Of a stretch of DNA of 64,000 bases, positions 44,041 through 57,900 are shown piece after piece. Position numbers and translations under genes: made by a program. Every line of letters starts with the position of its first letter. Within the stretch, counting starts at the first letter, position 1. The stretch comes from Antedon bifida. Taxonomy: Eukaryota > Echinodermata > Crinoidea > Comatulida > Antedonidae. Where the stretch lies: positions 18,619,001 through 18,683,000 of the forward strand of contig OY727099.1 of the NCBI GenBank assembly GCA_963402885.1, given 5' to 3'. The notes beneath the pieces were generated by a model, which had not been told where the DNA came from, ran no database searches, and was given only the letters and a program-made list of their open reading frames with translations.

Positions 44041-46777
44041 TGGGAAAGCAGTGCATTTGCTGGTTCACCCATGGATATTTCGAAATTGTATGGTTCATCA
44101 CAGTCGTTGTAAACAAATGAATGTGCTAGCTACCCTCATCAGACGAAAGTCGTTATATCTTATAAATAAACAAGACACATAATAATATATTCAATAATTA
44201 TTTTATTTATTTACACAATACTTTTACATAGAAACACCACATTTGTTTTTATTAATAATCCTTACAATTAGGCCTACGTTAAGAATGTTTACAAGATTAT
44301 TCATTAGGCTATAAAATAATATTAAAACAAACAAAATCCCCAAATTTAACTTTGGTCATATGTGACATTGATAATTCGTCATCTAATCAAAAGCAAACTG
44401 TATTTTGTTTTTAATAACATTTCCAAAGGTAAAACAAAATCAAAATTACTACTTATTAGTATTATTATGTGGGAAGTCTACCTAGAACATTCCCATTTCA
44501 CTAATCCATAGTGGGATTCCATTGCACCTAAGATATCGAAGGTATTATTTTAGTTTCCTACCCAGCCCTGCTAAGCGCTATCAGTACGGTAGTCCAGGAT
44601 TAAAACATGTTTAAAACATTATGCCCTGTTAAGTGCTACGTGTATACAATATTAATTATACAGTTATAATATATCGCAGTCTAAATATCCTGATTCGTAT
44701 AATTTACATTTTTAAGCCCGGCGCGTAGCACTTAACAGAGCTTAATATTAGTAGGACCCATGTTTTAAGATGTATGATTTTCCATTCGCCATGTAAAAAC
44801 AAACCAATTCAGTATAATAGCTGCAATAGTCTTTGGTCACATGGTACGTACATTCATTGTAAATTATACGTTATACGATTATTATAAAAACCCTAAATAA
44901 TGTTTAATATGTTAACTATTTAGAAAAGCATTTTTGTACAAAGCTGGTAAAAAAATTACTTTACAGGTATACATAGAGTATCAAAGATGACGACAAATTA
45001 TGTTTTAGACAATTTGACTAAAAATGGTATAATAATATTCATAATTTGCAACTATAACAACCTAATATTAGACTATCTTCTAAATATGGTCTGGTGCGAC
45101 GTCAATTTTACCATTATATGCGGTAATTATGGGATTAATTTGGAAACGTGTTTGATAAAACTTCAACAACTGTTGGTATTAAAAGTTGTCGAAACACAAT
45201 AACGTACAATAGTCTTAGTTTACATTAATACATTTGATTGTTAATTTATAAAATATAAAACCGTCGGTAGCCTAATTTTTATGATAAAAATTTAATACTG
45301 ATACTGTTATTATTTTGTCTCACAAAATGACCATAACCTATTTTATATAGATTCTATCAAGTTATCGTAGGACGCTACGCAACGAACTAAACACAACGCA
45401 AGCTTGTTGACCAATGACAAGCGTAAGTTTTAATAATCAATTGTTTGTGATTGGTCAAATTACTTGCGTTGTGCTTAGATCCTTGCGTCCTAATGGAAAA
45501 CAAGCTTCAAGTCTACACTGAACGAGTACACAGCGAGGTACCAGAACAATAAAAAACAATACGGCCGCCTAATATTGCATAGATAAACCAAACAATGATA
45601 ATGTCTGTCTACACAACATTATGTTATTCGCGTTAGTTTCCAGTAAATAAATGTGCTTTTGTAGATCAATTATAGATTGTGGCTTTTGAAATCTACTGTA
45701 GTATTAATATTTAACAAAACAAATTTTTGCTAATATAGGCCTATTTCTTTACTTTATGCACTCAACTCATTTTCTCACAAAATCAATTCACACAACTTTA
45801 ATAATGATATAAAATGTACAATGTTATAATATATATCTTATAATTTAAACTTAATTAACTTCACAATATATCAAACTATATTCTATTTTAACGTCATCAA
45901 AATAGATTCGTTTTACAGCTTTTATTTGACATTATCCATACATATAATTTTTTTTCGTTTAATAATATATTTAATTTTTTATATTTTATATATATATAAA
46001 ATTATAAACGTGACGTATATTACATGTTACTGTATGTCTATAAGATGTTTCTACATATTTATAAGTATATATAATGATAATTAAAATATGTTATAAACAT
46101 GTTATCAACTAGGCCTAGTATCTTCCAATTTATAATAATTAATACTTGTCTGTGTCTACAATAGGCACAGTAAGTATAATACTATTGGCATAAAATCCAC
46201 AATTATAGGCAGAACTCTACAATAAGATATTTGATATTTTACTGAAGTATATCCACCTTCATCGCCTCTAGATGAGATATAATCGGCCTATACAATTTTT
46301 CATGTTGTTTATTATGCCTCTATTATCACTGATTGGTCCCAAGGTATAACATTTTAATTGGAAAGATACCATGTTTAATACTGTATACAAGATCTTATAT
46401 CGAATATATTATAATTAAATTACTGTATAATATCATCGACTTCCTTATGCAAATATGTCATACATGAACATTTAGTCAGCACCTGCTGCCTTGTCCATTT
46501 CAGTTTAATCCTTTAACATGTGATCAACACATTATAATTAAAGTAATTAAAATTACTTTGCCGTCTACAAAATTATACTAATTTTGTTTTGTTGTAATAC
46601 AACTTTCGACCCAAAAGCAAAGATAATATTGTCTGTTGATCTTTTCTGGGGTTTTTTAAACAATATTGAGCACAACTAGTTTGAGAGAGCGAACTTATAG
46701 ACAAAAGTCAAACTTTAAGAGACAATAATTCTTATTTATCAAAAATATATATTTGTTTTGGGTCGGTGAGGCGAGTG
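44041..46777. other. Non-coding AT-rich spacer between satellite and LGR 3' end
   Basis: No exon, RNA gene or long repeat I can support apart from the foldback element at 45368-45510. Sequence around 45780-46110 is extremely AT-rich. Confidence 0.5.
45368..45510. mobile_element. Foldback MITE related to the one at 40746
   Basis: The left arm taggacgctacgcaacgaac...cacaacgcaag...tgaccaatgaca and the right arm (read in reverse complement) share TAGGACGC, CACAACGCAAG and TTGACCAAT in the same order over about 45 bases. Non-coding. Confidence 0.6.
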
Positions 46778-46783
46778 TTTATT
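46778..46783 (-). terminator. Possible poly(A) signal of the LGR gene
   Basis: TTTATT on the plus strand (AATAAA on the minus), about 280 bases past the LGR stop at 47065. Positional inference only. Confidence 0.3.
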
Positions 46784-47064
46784 GAAAATATTCCTACCAT
46801 TGTGTATAGAAAAAAAAACAGCTGCTAATAACACAAATCCTAATAATCATTTTTGTTTGAAGGGACAGAATTACATTTCTGATGGATGATATATAAATAT
46901 AATTATTTGTATAATAAATAATGATAGAGATGATGAAGTACCAATGATTATTAGAGGTAGTAATTCTCACAACGCTGGGAATGCCTTATTATTTATAAAC
47001 AGAGAAACAGTTTGTATCCAACGCACTGCGTATACTACGCATGCGCCATGTTATACAGAATGCC

Positions 47065-48986
47065 TCATAACGTTGTTTCTTTTGCGGCATCCAGTCTTCT
47101 CATTGTTTCTCTTGTACTCACTGCGAATGGAGGAGACTGCGAATTTATCATTTGAGATTGCAGGATTGAAATGTCGTTAGGCCGCCTCTGCCAAACAGAC
47201 TCCGCTGATGTCGATGGACACACTTTGTTTGTGTGTCGTTTTGCCAATGGAGGTGAAGGAAGCTCACTTGGTGGAAGAAGATGTTGGATCTCGCTAGGAT
47301 GTCGATGCATTTCGCCCTTGGCAGCACCTGCCTTTCTGATTTTTAACGTCGATGGAGGCGATTTGAACCGTAAAGAACCAGCTCTACCTTTTTCTGGTAA
47401 TGAATTGGCTCTTGTTCGAATTTCTAAGTTATCCCAATCTGATGTCGGAGAACAGTTGCCTTCTGAAGACCCACGTGATCGTTCAAAGGGACCCTGGATA
47501 TCAAATAAACGTGCGTTGCGGATTGGTTTCCGTGAGAATACTGATGGACTATACTGGTCTACTTCTGAATCAATCGAACCAATTGACTGTTTATGTTTTG
47601 CTTCGTGCGTCTTATCTGCGCTTCGAGGTGACAACAAAGACAAAGAAAAGTGTCGAAGTCGGGTCAGTGGAGACATTTTAGTGACGTCTTCTTCTGTAAT
47701 TTGCGGTTCATGTGATGTTTGCATTAATGGCATTGCCGAACTGCGTCGTCGATTCATTCGTACGTCTTCGTCATCGGAAGTCTCAAAACAGGACGAATCT
47801 TGCATGGTTGTTGACAGACGACTTTCTATAGTAACTCTTGTTGCTATAGTACTCTCGCTCTCCAAACGACTTCTGGGTCTACCGGTTGATGCGCACTGAG
47901 GGCTTGATCTGGGAGTATGTTGCCGTTGATCAAGAGGAACTGAAACAATCACTACTGGAGGTTCACCATGATGGCTCTTTCCTAATCCAGAGTCACTTTC
48001 ATGATGCCACCTCTTTGACATGTCATGGCTTGCTGGAGACATGCGTCTTCCAACGCTGTGACTTGCTGAGCGATTGTTGTACTGAATCTTTGGTGTCGGT
48101 ATCCAGAGGAAGCGCTGTAACATCTTCTTGAGATCCTTCTTGAAATGTTGTGTAAATATAGTATAAAGAAATGGATTGAAGAAAGAGTTTATTGGTAGTA
48201 TGAACACTGTTAAAAATTTGGCACTCTGAATTTTTATGATATGCAATCCGAACGCTGAGGTAAGGCTAAAAAACGCTATGGGCGCCCAACAAATAAAGTC
48301 AGTAAAGATGAGAAGCGACATCCGCTGAGCTACTCGCGAATCATTACAGTTCCAGGCATGAGAACCACGAATTGCAAGATAAATACTCAGATAACACAAT
48401 AGAATGACAAGGAAGGCAAATCCATTTAATATCATCAAAGTAGCAATGTAAGTTAAAGCTGTAATGTCACGGGTTTCAAACGGGAGACAGACAGAATAAC
48501 GATGGTAATTATTGATGCCAATCAGAGGAAGACTCGCCGACACCAGAGCGAATATCCAACCGAATACCATGACAACAACAGCTGTTCGGAGCTTCAAACG
48601 TTTGTTAAGATTAACTGCATGACGTATAGCATAGAATCTTTCCAAAGTAATAACGGTTAAAGTGTAAATTGACAATTCACTTGAGAAAACAGCCATAAAC
48701 CCAGCACCATTACACCCATTGCTTCTCTGCCAATGAAGACCGTGTTCCCGAAACTCGTGCATCGTCATAACGTCGACTATTGCTAATATTCCTATGTATA
48801 CTCCCATCGCAAAGTCAGCACAGGCTAAATTAAGAACAAGAAACCGTGGTACATCCATTTTTGTTCTGCTTGTACCAATCACGAAGATTACCGTTGCATT
48901 ACCGATAATAGCAGTTATGAAGACAATCCAAACTCCAATACGTAGCAGCAATGATCCCAACAGTTGTTCACAAGGCCAGAATGGAT
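47065..48986 (-). CDS. LGR terminal exon: seven-helix domain and long Ser-rich cytoplasmic tail
   Basis: This single exon carries the whole rhodopsin-like domain plus tail (640 residues). Visible landmarks: TM1 with GNATVIFVIG, TM2 LNLACADFAMG, the TM3 cysteine in SNGCNGAGF, TLERF at the DRY position, the ECL2 cysteine in SVCLPFETRD, TM6 FICWAPIAFF, and TM7 NSFFNPFLYTIF. The ERF and CLPFETRD forms resemble insect bursicon receptors more than LGR4/5/6 (judged from memory). The tail after KKMLQRF is about 340 residues, rich in Ser and basic residues (RRRSSA, RTRANSLPEK, SPRSADK), and ends ETTL-stop, which fits a class I PDZ ligand (S/T-x-hydrophobic). Long frames on the opposite strand here are shadows of this biased composition. 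Confidence 0.93.
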
Positions 48987-51900
48987 CTGGAAGTAAACAA
49001 TAATTAGTTATTAGAACTCCTTTGATTTGACGGGTTGATATGAATGCGGTGACACAATAGCAACCAGAAGGCAATGTGAGATGAAAGTAAATTATTTTTC
49101 GGTTCCGACCCTCCAGAGAATTGGAAATAAAATTCATATAAGTACACACTGATGCTGATGCAAGATTTGTGTTTTGTGATTTGCTGGCCGCAGAGGTGAA
49201 AACACAACGAGAATATGAAAACCGTTTTAAACTGACGCACTGGAAATAACATTTTAGAATTGTGAAAATGTGTTCAGCTGGCGTCGAATGATAAAGTGGG
49301 CAAGATAATAATTGTCGTTATAACCTCACATTTCCCTGTCCAGTATCATAGGCAACTTCCGTTTCACATTTACGCCTGTATCATAGACCCCTTAAATAAA
49401 CCCTTAACCTCAATTATATAGGCATCGGAATTTGTATATGATACTGGAAAAGTCATAATGATATGGATATGCAGTACAGTACTAGAAATCTAATTTGGAA
49501 TATCGTATGATTACCAACCTGGCATAGGCTTGCAATCTACAATGTTCTCTATTGTAAATTCAATCGCAGATGAATATTCTCGATTCATGGATCCATCATA
49601 ATTATCCATATTGACCGTGTCTTCGTCCATATTATTGTGTATTACGTCACCCACACGTTTAAGTGTATCTTCAAAGAGAGAATCTTCTTCGAGTGTGGTG
49701 GGATTTGATAGTCCATAATCCGATTCGTAGGTCCCTTCATACGATGGTTCATAGTAACTCATGAAACTATCGTAGAAAGACTTATACACATAATTACCTA
49801 TAGACAAAATGAAATTAATTGATTTTAACAGAATTCTTTTGCTGGACCAGACAAAAATATAAAAACCCGACTGGAATATAACAACATAATAAAAAAACAA
49901 TAACTTGAGAAACTCTGTGCCTTCTGTGCAGGGAAGAGTACCATATACATTCACCCTTCCCTGCTCTGAGCGATGTTACGCACTCGTTAAAACGCTGATC
50001 TTAGGCCTACGCTGTTCTACACTAGTACCAACACAAACTTACATGGCGTTATATCAGTGTTTTAACTTTACTGTAATTGTGTGTCGAGGTTGCTAATGTA
50101 GGCATATACAGTAATAGAGAGACTGTCTCGCTTGTGCTTGATCGAGTACACTTTATACACTGTACCTTGATCAAATTCAATACATTTATACAGTGAGGTA
50201 AATATCAACAACAAAATAAGTACAATACTAACCATAATTAGACCAGTTTGTAGCGTTTTCGTGTCCCCCAAGCCAAGAATATTCTTCTTCCAGTTCTAGC
50301 GGATCCACTTGTTTATTCAAATATTCACAGCAATGGTATGCCGAAGCCGCTCTTAGAGTCAGTAAAGCCGGAAAGCTTTCCTTCGGTGGAAAATCCAGTA
50401 GTTTTTCGTTGAATGCCACCTTCAATTCGATAAGTGAATCAAAACCTATGCTGGGAAATTTTGGGAATTCGTTGTTCGCAAGGTTCCTGTGAATTAATGT
50501 TTGCAATGTTTAGGATAACGTCATAATTATAGTTTCCATTAACAAATCATTTTGGAAGATTGTAACATATTCAATCGCTAAATCATGAATAAAAATAATA
50601 ACAAGGCCAACAGCCATTAAGTCGCGTGCTACAATGCATAGTGATACCGGACCGATAGACAGACCGACAGACCGACAGACAGACCGACCGACCAACCTAC
50701 CAACTGACCGAAATTACTGAACATGTTTAAAAATGTTGAAATGTTTAAAAACATTTATATTTTTTTAATTTACACGTGCGTAGCCTGTCACTTTTGACGT
50801 GCTCGTATAACGTAATTTCGAGTTGAAAAGTAAGTCAAGAAAACAGAAATCGGGCAAAAAGAGTGCGCTATAACATTTAACGCGCAGTGCGCGCGCAAAC
50901 ATCTGCGCACTCGTGGCAATTTTGTAAACGCTTAAAATTGCCTGAAACTTATTTCATCGAAAATAAATTTTGAAAATTTTAAGCGCGCGTACGCATGCGT
51001 TACATGCGCTACGCACGTAATTGTATTGCCATATGATGATTTATGCCCTGAAATTTATGAGTACTAAATTTTACATAATTGTGATTCATGGTTGTGAAGA
51101 TATGATTACAAACGTGATTTCGTTAAATCGTGCGTAGACCGCGTAATTTTTTATTTTTATTGCGCACCGTGAAAACATAACCACATCGATTCCTGGCCAT
51201 AAGGAATATACTGTGAAAAATTGACTTAGCTAGATTAAACTGATATGGTCAGAAAGCGATAAAACGCATAGTGATACCGGACCGACAGACAGACCGACAG
51301 ACAGACCGACCGACCGACATAGTGAACTATAGAGTCGCGTCCACGCGACTAAAAACTTGAAAATTGTTCAGTTATTTGTGATTATACACTAGTAGCACAT
51401 TTTAAACGCGTTGTTTTAATTATTATAACACTTACAAATCGTTTAAATTCTTTGTTGCAACAAAGGTGCCTTCGTCAATGTGTACAATTGAGTTGTTACT
51501 CATATCTCTGAAAATAAAAACAATATTGAAGTTTGTTAAAAACTGTAAACTTGAATTTGAATATTTTATCGAGGATTCTTCTGACCAGTTAGCATGCAAA
51601 AACTAGATCAAACTGGTTATCAAAATAATTGTCAATAAACAATTTGTACAAACGATCAAACGATTCAGGTACCAAAAGGTAACTTGCTAAACATCTAATC
51701 AGAAGGACGTTACATTTATTTTCTTATTACTATTATTTTCTAGTTTCTGAAATTCTTGTTATGTTACATTTAACATGGTTTGATATTGATTCAATTGATT
51801 TCTTCATTTTCTCTCCAATTTGGATGGCTCTTTGAATAAATTGAAATGGATTTAAATACTCTCACTAGCAATCTGAAAACAGATCTGAAGTCAGCTGAAT

Positions 51901-54900
51901 CAGTTTTGTGTAACAAATTAAAGAAATAATATTCATAACGTTAACTTACAAGTATAACAGATTTTCCAATCCCTGTAAAGAATCATTTCGAAGGTGCGTT
52001 ATCTTGTTCTTATGTAAAATCAAGTCTTGCAAATTCTTCAGATTTTTGAAAGGCGAGTTGTCTAATGAGGTTATAGCATTCTTACCCAAATTTCTACAAA
52101 AGAATAATTAAAACCTATCATAAAAAACGTAATTAATGTATTATTTGTGCTGTATAACATAAGCAGCTGTGGTTTATAGACAAACAGAATGACATTAAAA
52201 TTAAACTTTCTTGTTGAAAGCCTTGATAAAAAATAAAGTCGAGTCAAGATCAGAGTTTCGTCAGCCGATTACCCCTTGTAGGGCTACTGCAGTATCTTCA
52301 AGTTATCAAGTGTGACTTTACACGGCGGCTCTTTACTTTTTTTCTTACCATTTATTATATAATGAATTGTAGGCCTATAGTTATTCATATTTTGTTTCAG
52401 TTTAGAAAGTTGAGGATTAGTAGTATTCTAGTACGATCAAATGAATACATAATCATTGTTCATCTGCTTCAATTTAATATGTAAACTATGTAAACTCCAA
52501 TGTTTACAAGTGTTTAAAGTTAGGTTGCGGATCTCAAGGGCTTCAAGTGCTTCATCTGATCACTTATAGACAAACTGTGGACACGTTATTAGAGCCGGCT
52601 AAATATCGAGGTCGCATTTCATGCTGTCCTCTGACTCACATTTTAAGTCGTTTACCCTTCATCTAATTGTATATACTATTTAAAGTTCTAATTATCGGAG
52701 TTACTGAATGATAACAACAAAAACATGTCGACGTATTCAAAAACTCTTAATTAAAATTAACGATATCTTTAAACTTACATCATCTTCAAACTTGTACATC
52801 CAGAAAGATCGGGTATCATTTTGATGTTATTATAATGCAATTCTCTGTATTCAAATAGAATGAAATAAATCAAGTCACTAATCATTAACACTTGATCGTT
52901 TAGAATGAGTAGCGGATTTATTATATAATATTATTATATAAATAGTATGATCTTATACTAAATCCTACTACTTTAGGGTATTTCCGTAAAATCATGAATT
53001 TGTCAAATACTAGTATACGTTCTTGTAGAATTTTAACTGCTGTTATATCATGCCATAAATGAAGGATCAATATTCAGTAAATCGAGTGATAGCGCCTCCT
53101 GGAGCGCAAGCAGTTCTAATGTAATACTGTACACAAAAGACTAAACGTTCCGTTCGAGTTTGTATGGGCAAAAACAGTACACACAATACTGCCACCTATG
53201 TGTAATAACAGGTGAAACAGCAAAAAACAGATATTTATCTAAAGTGAATGAACTGTATTGTTTTAGTCAACTTACAAGGTTGTTAACTTTTTCATATGCT
53301 TGCATAGATCCTCTGGTATTTCAGAGAATCCACAGTTGTCGATGACTCTGTAGAAAATAGGACACGAATTAATAAACCACAATATATTATAATGAATGAT
53401 TAATACGAAGTTAAAAATAGGTTTCGATACAATGCCAAACATCCATTCTTGTTTTAAGTGATTCTTGCAAAAAATATAATATGATTTTGATTTTCAATCT
53501 TTATTTCATTATTGAGATAAACCCATTTTAAAAAATTGTTCTTATTATTAATAATTTATTTTAAAATTCTGATTGAGCGTACGTATGGTACGGTAATTAT
53601 CAAATACGCCGTGGGTTTCCTGATTTTTTTTTTATTATATGTTATTCGTTTTTGGAATTATTATTGTGAATTTTCACAACCTTTTCAGTTCTTTGTAATT
53701 CAATATGTTATTTGTTTTTTTTTATTTAATTTTTTTATTTGTGACAATCTGCTGATTGTTAAAAGCGCTATACGACATTAATTCATATAATTAAATGAAA
53801 TAATTGAATGATAATACATTCAATTATCGATGTATAGTGAATTTTTATTTGTAGTAAATTCCAAATCAGCTTTCCTATGTTGCTCGAAAACAGTGCAATT
53901 TATTTTGTTTTAATTTAGCTGTTTGCTTATTTTATTTTTATTTTTCAGCCACTGATACCCACAGCATTTCCCCCCAATAATTTGATTTGATTTATATAAT
54001 TATATTCTATTCAAATTACATATTTTTACTTAATGATATTATATACATTTTCAGTAAAAATCTATATTCAAACTTTTCTTTTAAAAGGAGTCTACACTAT
54101 CCAATTTTATGTGACAACAAAAATGTGATATGTCCATATTAATGGACACGATGACTTATCACTACCATATTTGGGCAAATCACACAAACTAGTTTGATAG
54201 TGTAGACTGAGCTTTAGAACAGTAAACAATCATCAGAGGAATAAAATAGACTTGTTACGTCAAACGACGTTAAAATGCTTAAAACGCAAGTTGGTCGGAT
54301 TTAGCTCGCAGACAACTTACATCGTCTGTAGATTGTAAGTTCCGTTCAAATTAGGAAACATGTGCATCTTTGTAGCTCTTGATAGTTTCCTGAAAAATAA
54401 ATAAGCAAATATCGCATTTAGCATCTATCCAATTATTATATTTGAAAAGGTCATGCGGGCATTTTAATCTCGCCTAGTTATTATATTATTAATTTTCGTT
54501 TATCTGAGATGACAAATTTATAAAACTAAAAAAAAAATTAAATTATTATTTTTTTTTTTATTCGTGCCGTCAATACAATCTTATTTTGCTATTAATATTA
54601 TATTGTAACTTAATTTGTGTTTATCTGAGATAAAAAGTAAAAAAAATAATATTCTCTAAACGACTTGTATAGTATAATCATTTGTCAAATTCAACTGAAA
54701 ACATTTGTTTCAAATAGTATTATTTAGTGTCTACAAGAGAGACAAGTCCATGTGCCGGTCAATCATGGCTGCGTTTGCGCACCATGAGTGATGTATCTAT
54801 AAAGCCTCGGTACTGTTTTGGCAATATCACATGTTTTACATGTATCTCCTAGTATCATGCAGTATACCATAACCTAACCGGTATTACCAAATATTGATAC

Positions 54901-57900
54901 AGAGCAAATATTATTGGAGATACAGCACCGAGAATCGGGTAAGAAAAGAACTTGAAAATTCATTCAAAACAAAACTAATCAATTAAAAATCTCAAAAATC
55001 ATTTTGTCTTGATTTTCAAAAAGAGTGTATTGTGATTGTAATTTGTATACATCGTGTTGAAAGCCTTCAGAGCACAAGTGTTAAAGAATTGTACATTAGA
55101 GTATGATATCAATTGTGAAACATAGAGTTTGAAGGATTTTATTCTTCTATACTCACAACACAGTTAACTTTGATAAGTTTATAAATGCCCCATTGCCAAC
55201 AAGGATTATGTCATTGCCGTCTAGAACAATCTTTGCCAGGTTCGTGTTGTGCATAAACGCACCATCAGGAATATATTGTAAGTGATTATGCGACAGATCT
55301 CTGAAATATAATAGATAATTAAATTTGTCAAAAACTATACTTAACGTTATTCTATATATACCGTATAGTGTTGTTTTTTTTTTAGTTTAGTTTCATGTAT
55401 AAATTCCCAATTTAAATCATTGTAAATAAAATAGGGACGATTCATTTGTAAAAACAAGCAAAGACACAGAAAAGAGACAAGAAAGAAGATAGGCCTATTT
55501 ATTGAAATAAAATACTGAAATAATACTATTACTATGTATAAAAAAATAACGAATAAGTTTTGAAGAATGGAAAATGTAAAAGGTAATCATCCACGGTGAT
55601 TCTCACAAAAGTTATAATGTTAGGCCTACATAAAGCTTGGTTTCCACTAGGACGCAACGCAATGACGTTGACGTAACGTAAGCGAGTAATTTTGACCAAT
55701 GACTATAGCGACTGTTTTGGAATAATCCATCGCTTGTTAACCCATGGGTTTCACTTTCTAACGTGCTCTGCCGAACGCATGCATACTGGTTGTCCGATCA
55801 GATTTTAAAATATTAACTTTTTAAATAATTCTTATGGATTTCTGTTATAATACAAACTACTAATACAAATCAACTGAAGGTTTTCTCTTCCATAGTCTAC
55901 GCGTTTTAAACATACCCCAACACGACTGAAAACCATGGGTGTTTTACGTTACAACAAAACCTATATGTATACGCGTTTTTATACCCCAAACAGACTGTAA
56001 TAATATTTCCTATATTTATTTTAAATACGGTCTAATAGCTATGTCTTGGTCCTATACTATTTTTATTTTACCTAGCTAAAAGTACATTTAAAAATAGCAA
56101 TCAGAGATCAAATCACATTTTATTGAAAATAATATAGGATGAATCCAATTTTGTTTAAACCAGACGTTAGATTTAGAAAGAGATGAGATTTCCTCGAATA
56201 TAAATCTTTGTTTTCATAAGTAATAAGATGGTATTAAATATACAATGAACATATGCGTAAAGTTCGCCAAACTTCTATTTTATTTCTTGCACATGTTGTT
56301 TTCTTATCATATTTCTATTTTTATTCAAGGACTTTTAGCGGGTCCTTGGTTTAAATTTACGGTATCCTGATATTAAATTCTGAACCGTATTCTCCACAGT
56401 ATTCAAGTTGATCAGCCGCAGGGGTCGAACATTTGAGGAAGCCACCTGAACTGGAGTCTCTGATTTACTACAAACTTAAATTATTAAAAAAATATATATA
56501 TTTATTTTTCTATTCTATCAGTATGTCTTCTAATACCTGACATGTTTGATGTTTGTAGTCATTTGTAGGCAGAATTCCAATCGATAATTTTGATACGTTA
56601 CAACGAAACAGACTTGCAAGGAAATTGTTCCTTAAAATAAAACTAGTATGCCATTTTTTATTTAATGACGTCAGTATAATCTATGCGTCCGTTAGAAAGA
56701 ACGTTGATGAAAAAGATATCGAAATGAGTTTGTAGCTCTAGTGTTGAAAATACTATATGAAATACTTGATGAAATAGATGGATTCTTTTTTAATAGAAAT
56801 CACATTCTTTTATGGAATTATTTATACTCCTTGGTGGAGAAGATCAAAAAGCCGTTGTCCAATGAACCTTTAAAGACCTTGTGACCATGAAAGTAATATA
56901 AAAAAATACAAATACTTACAACCACGATAATTTTTCTAATGATTGTAATGCTGCCGGGACATCGGCCAGACGGTTTTTCTTTAAATACCTATATGAAAAT
57001 AAAAGTATGATTTAATAATGTATGTCTTAATTACTAGTAAAGGCAATTTTTGTTGTGTTGAAACACCGGCTTTTTTTTGTAGAGATAATTGAATAAATTT
57101 TCAAACAAATAGCAGATATAAAAGGGTGCTGTAAGGTGCTCCTTGTAGAAGGAATTAAGACCCTTTCTTAGAAGCCCTTTTATCAAATATAGAATCATTC
57201 GTTTTACAATTTTTCGCACCACGCCTTGAGGCAGTTATGTTAAAGAGGACGGAAGCATACAATATGAAACTGTATCACACGAAAGCTTATAGGTTACAAT
57301 GCTAAAAAATGGAACAATCCTTCCTTTATCGTAATTATTTTTGGCGAATAGTGTGTATGGATGATGATCAGTGAGTACGTTTGTCGGCTGGAAAATTTTG
57401 TTTACTGGAATGTTGGGCTATTCCCCTACCCCGGAATATGCTTTTGTTCTGTACAGTAGGCCACGGACTTTGTTCATGTCAGTCTATATTTACGTTACAC
57501 ATATGATGTTTACTACTGATTTTTAAACCAAAAAAATTGATAATAAATCAGTATTTCTTAAATAGAATATAAATTAAAACACAAGCATAATTTAATGAAA
57601 AAAAAATTTAAACGGTTACGTAAAGTCGAGCGGCGTTTTTATGTAAGAAATATTTCTTGTTTAAGATAGTAGGCCTACTTACAGCTGTGCTAGGTTATCC
57701 ATTCCATTAAACGCTTTCTGGCCAATCGTACTAATTTCACAAAATTCCAGACGTCTGAAAAAAAAAAATATATATATATATAATGACATTACGTTAATGA
57801 CATTACGTTACTTGGTGTGGTAATATCCCATAATTTGTCATGGGCACATCAGGTAGATAATGTAACTTTGAAATGCAATAGGATGTTAGGTTTTATACGG

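Noticed and set aside
47171..48131. Plus-strand frames of up to 242 codons
   Set aside because: Exact antisense of the Ser/Arg-rich LGR tail; no domain and no splice logic.
53536..53781. 81-codon Phe/Ile/Leu-rich frame
   Set aside because: AT-rich intron sequence within the LGR gene; composition explains the apparent membrane protein.
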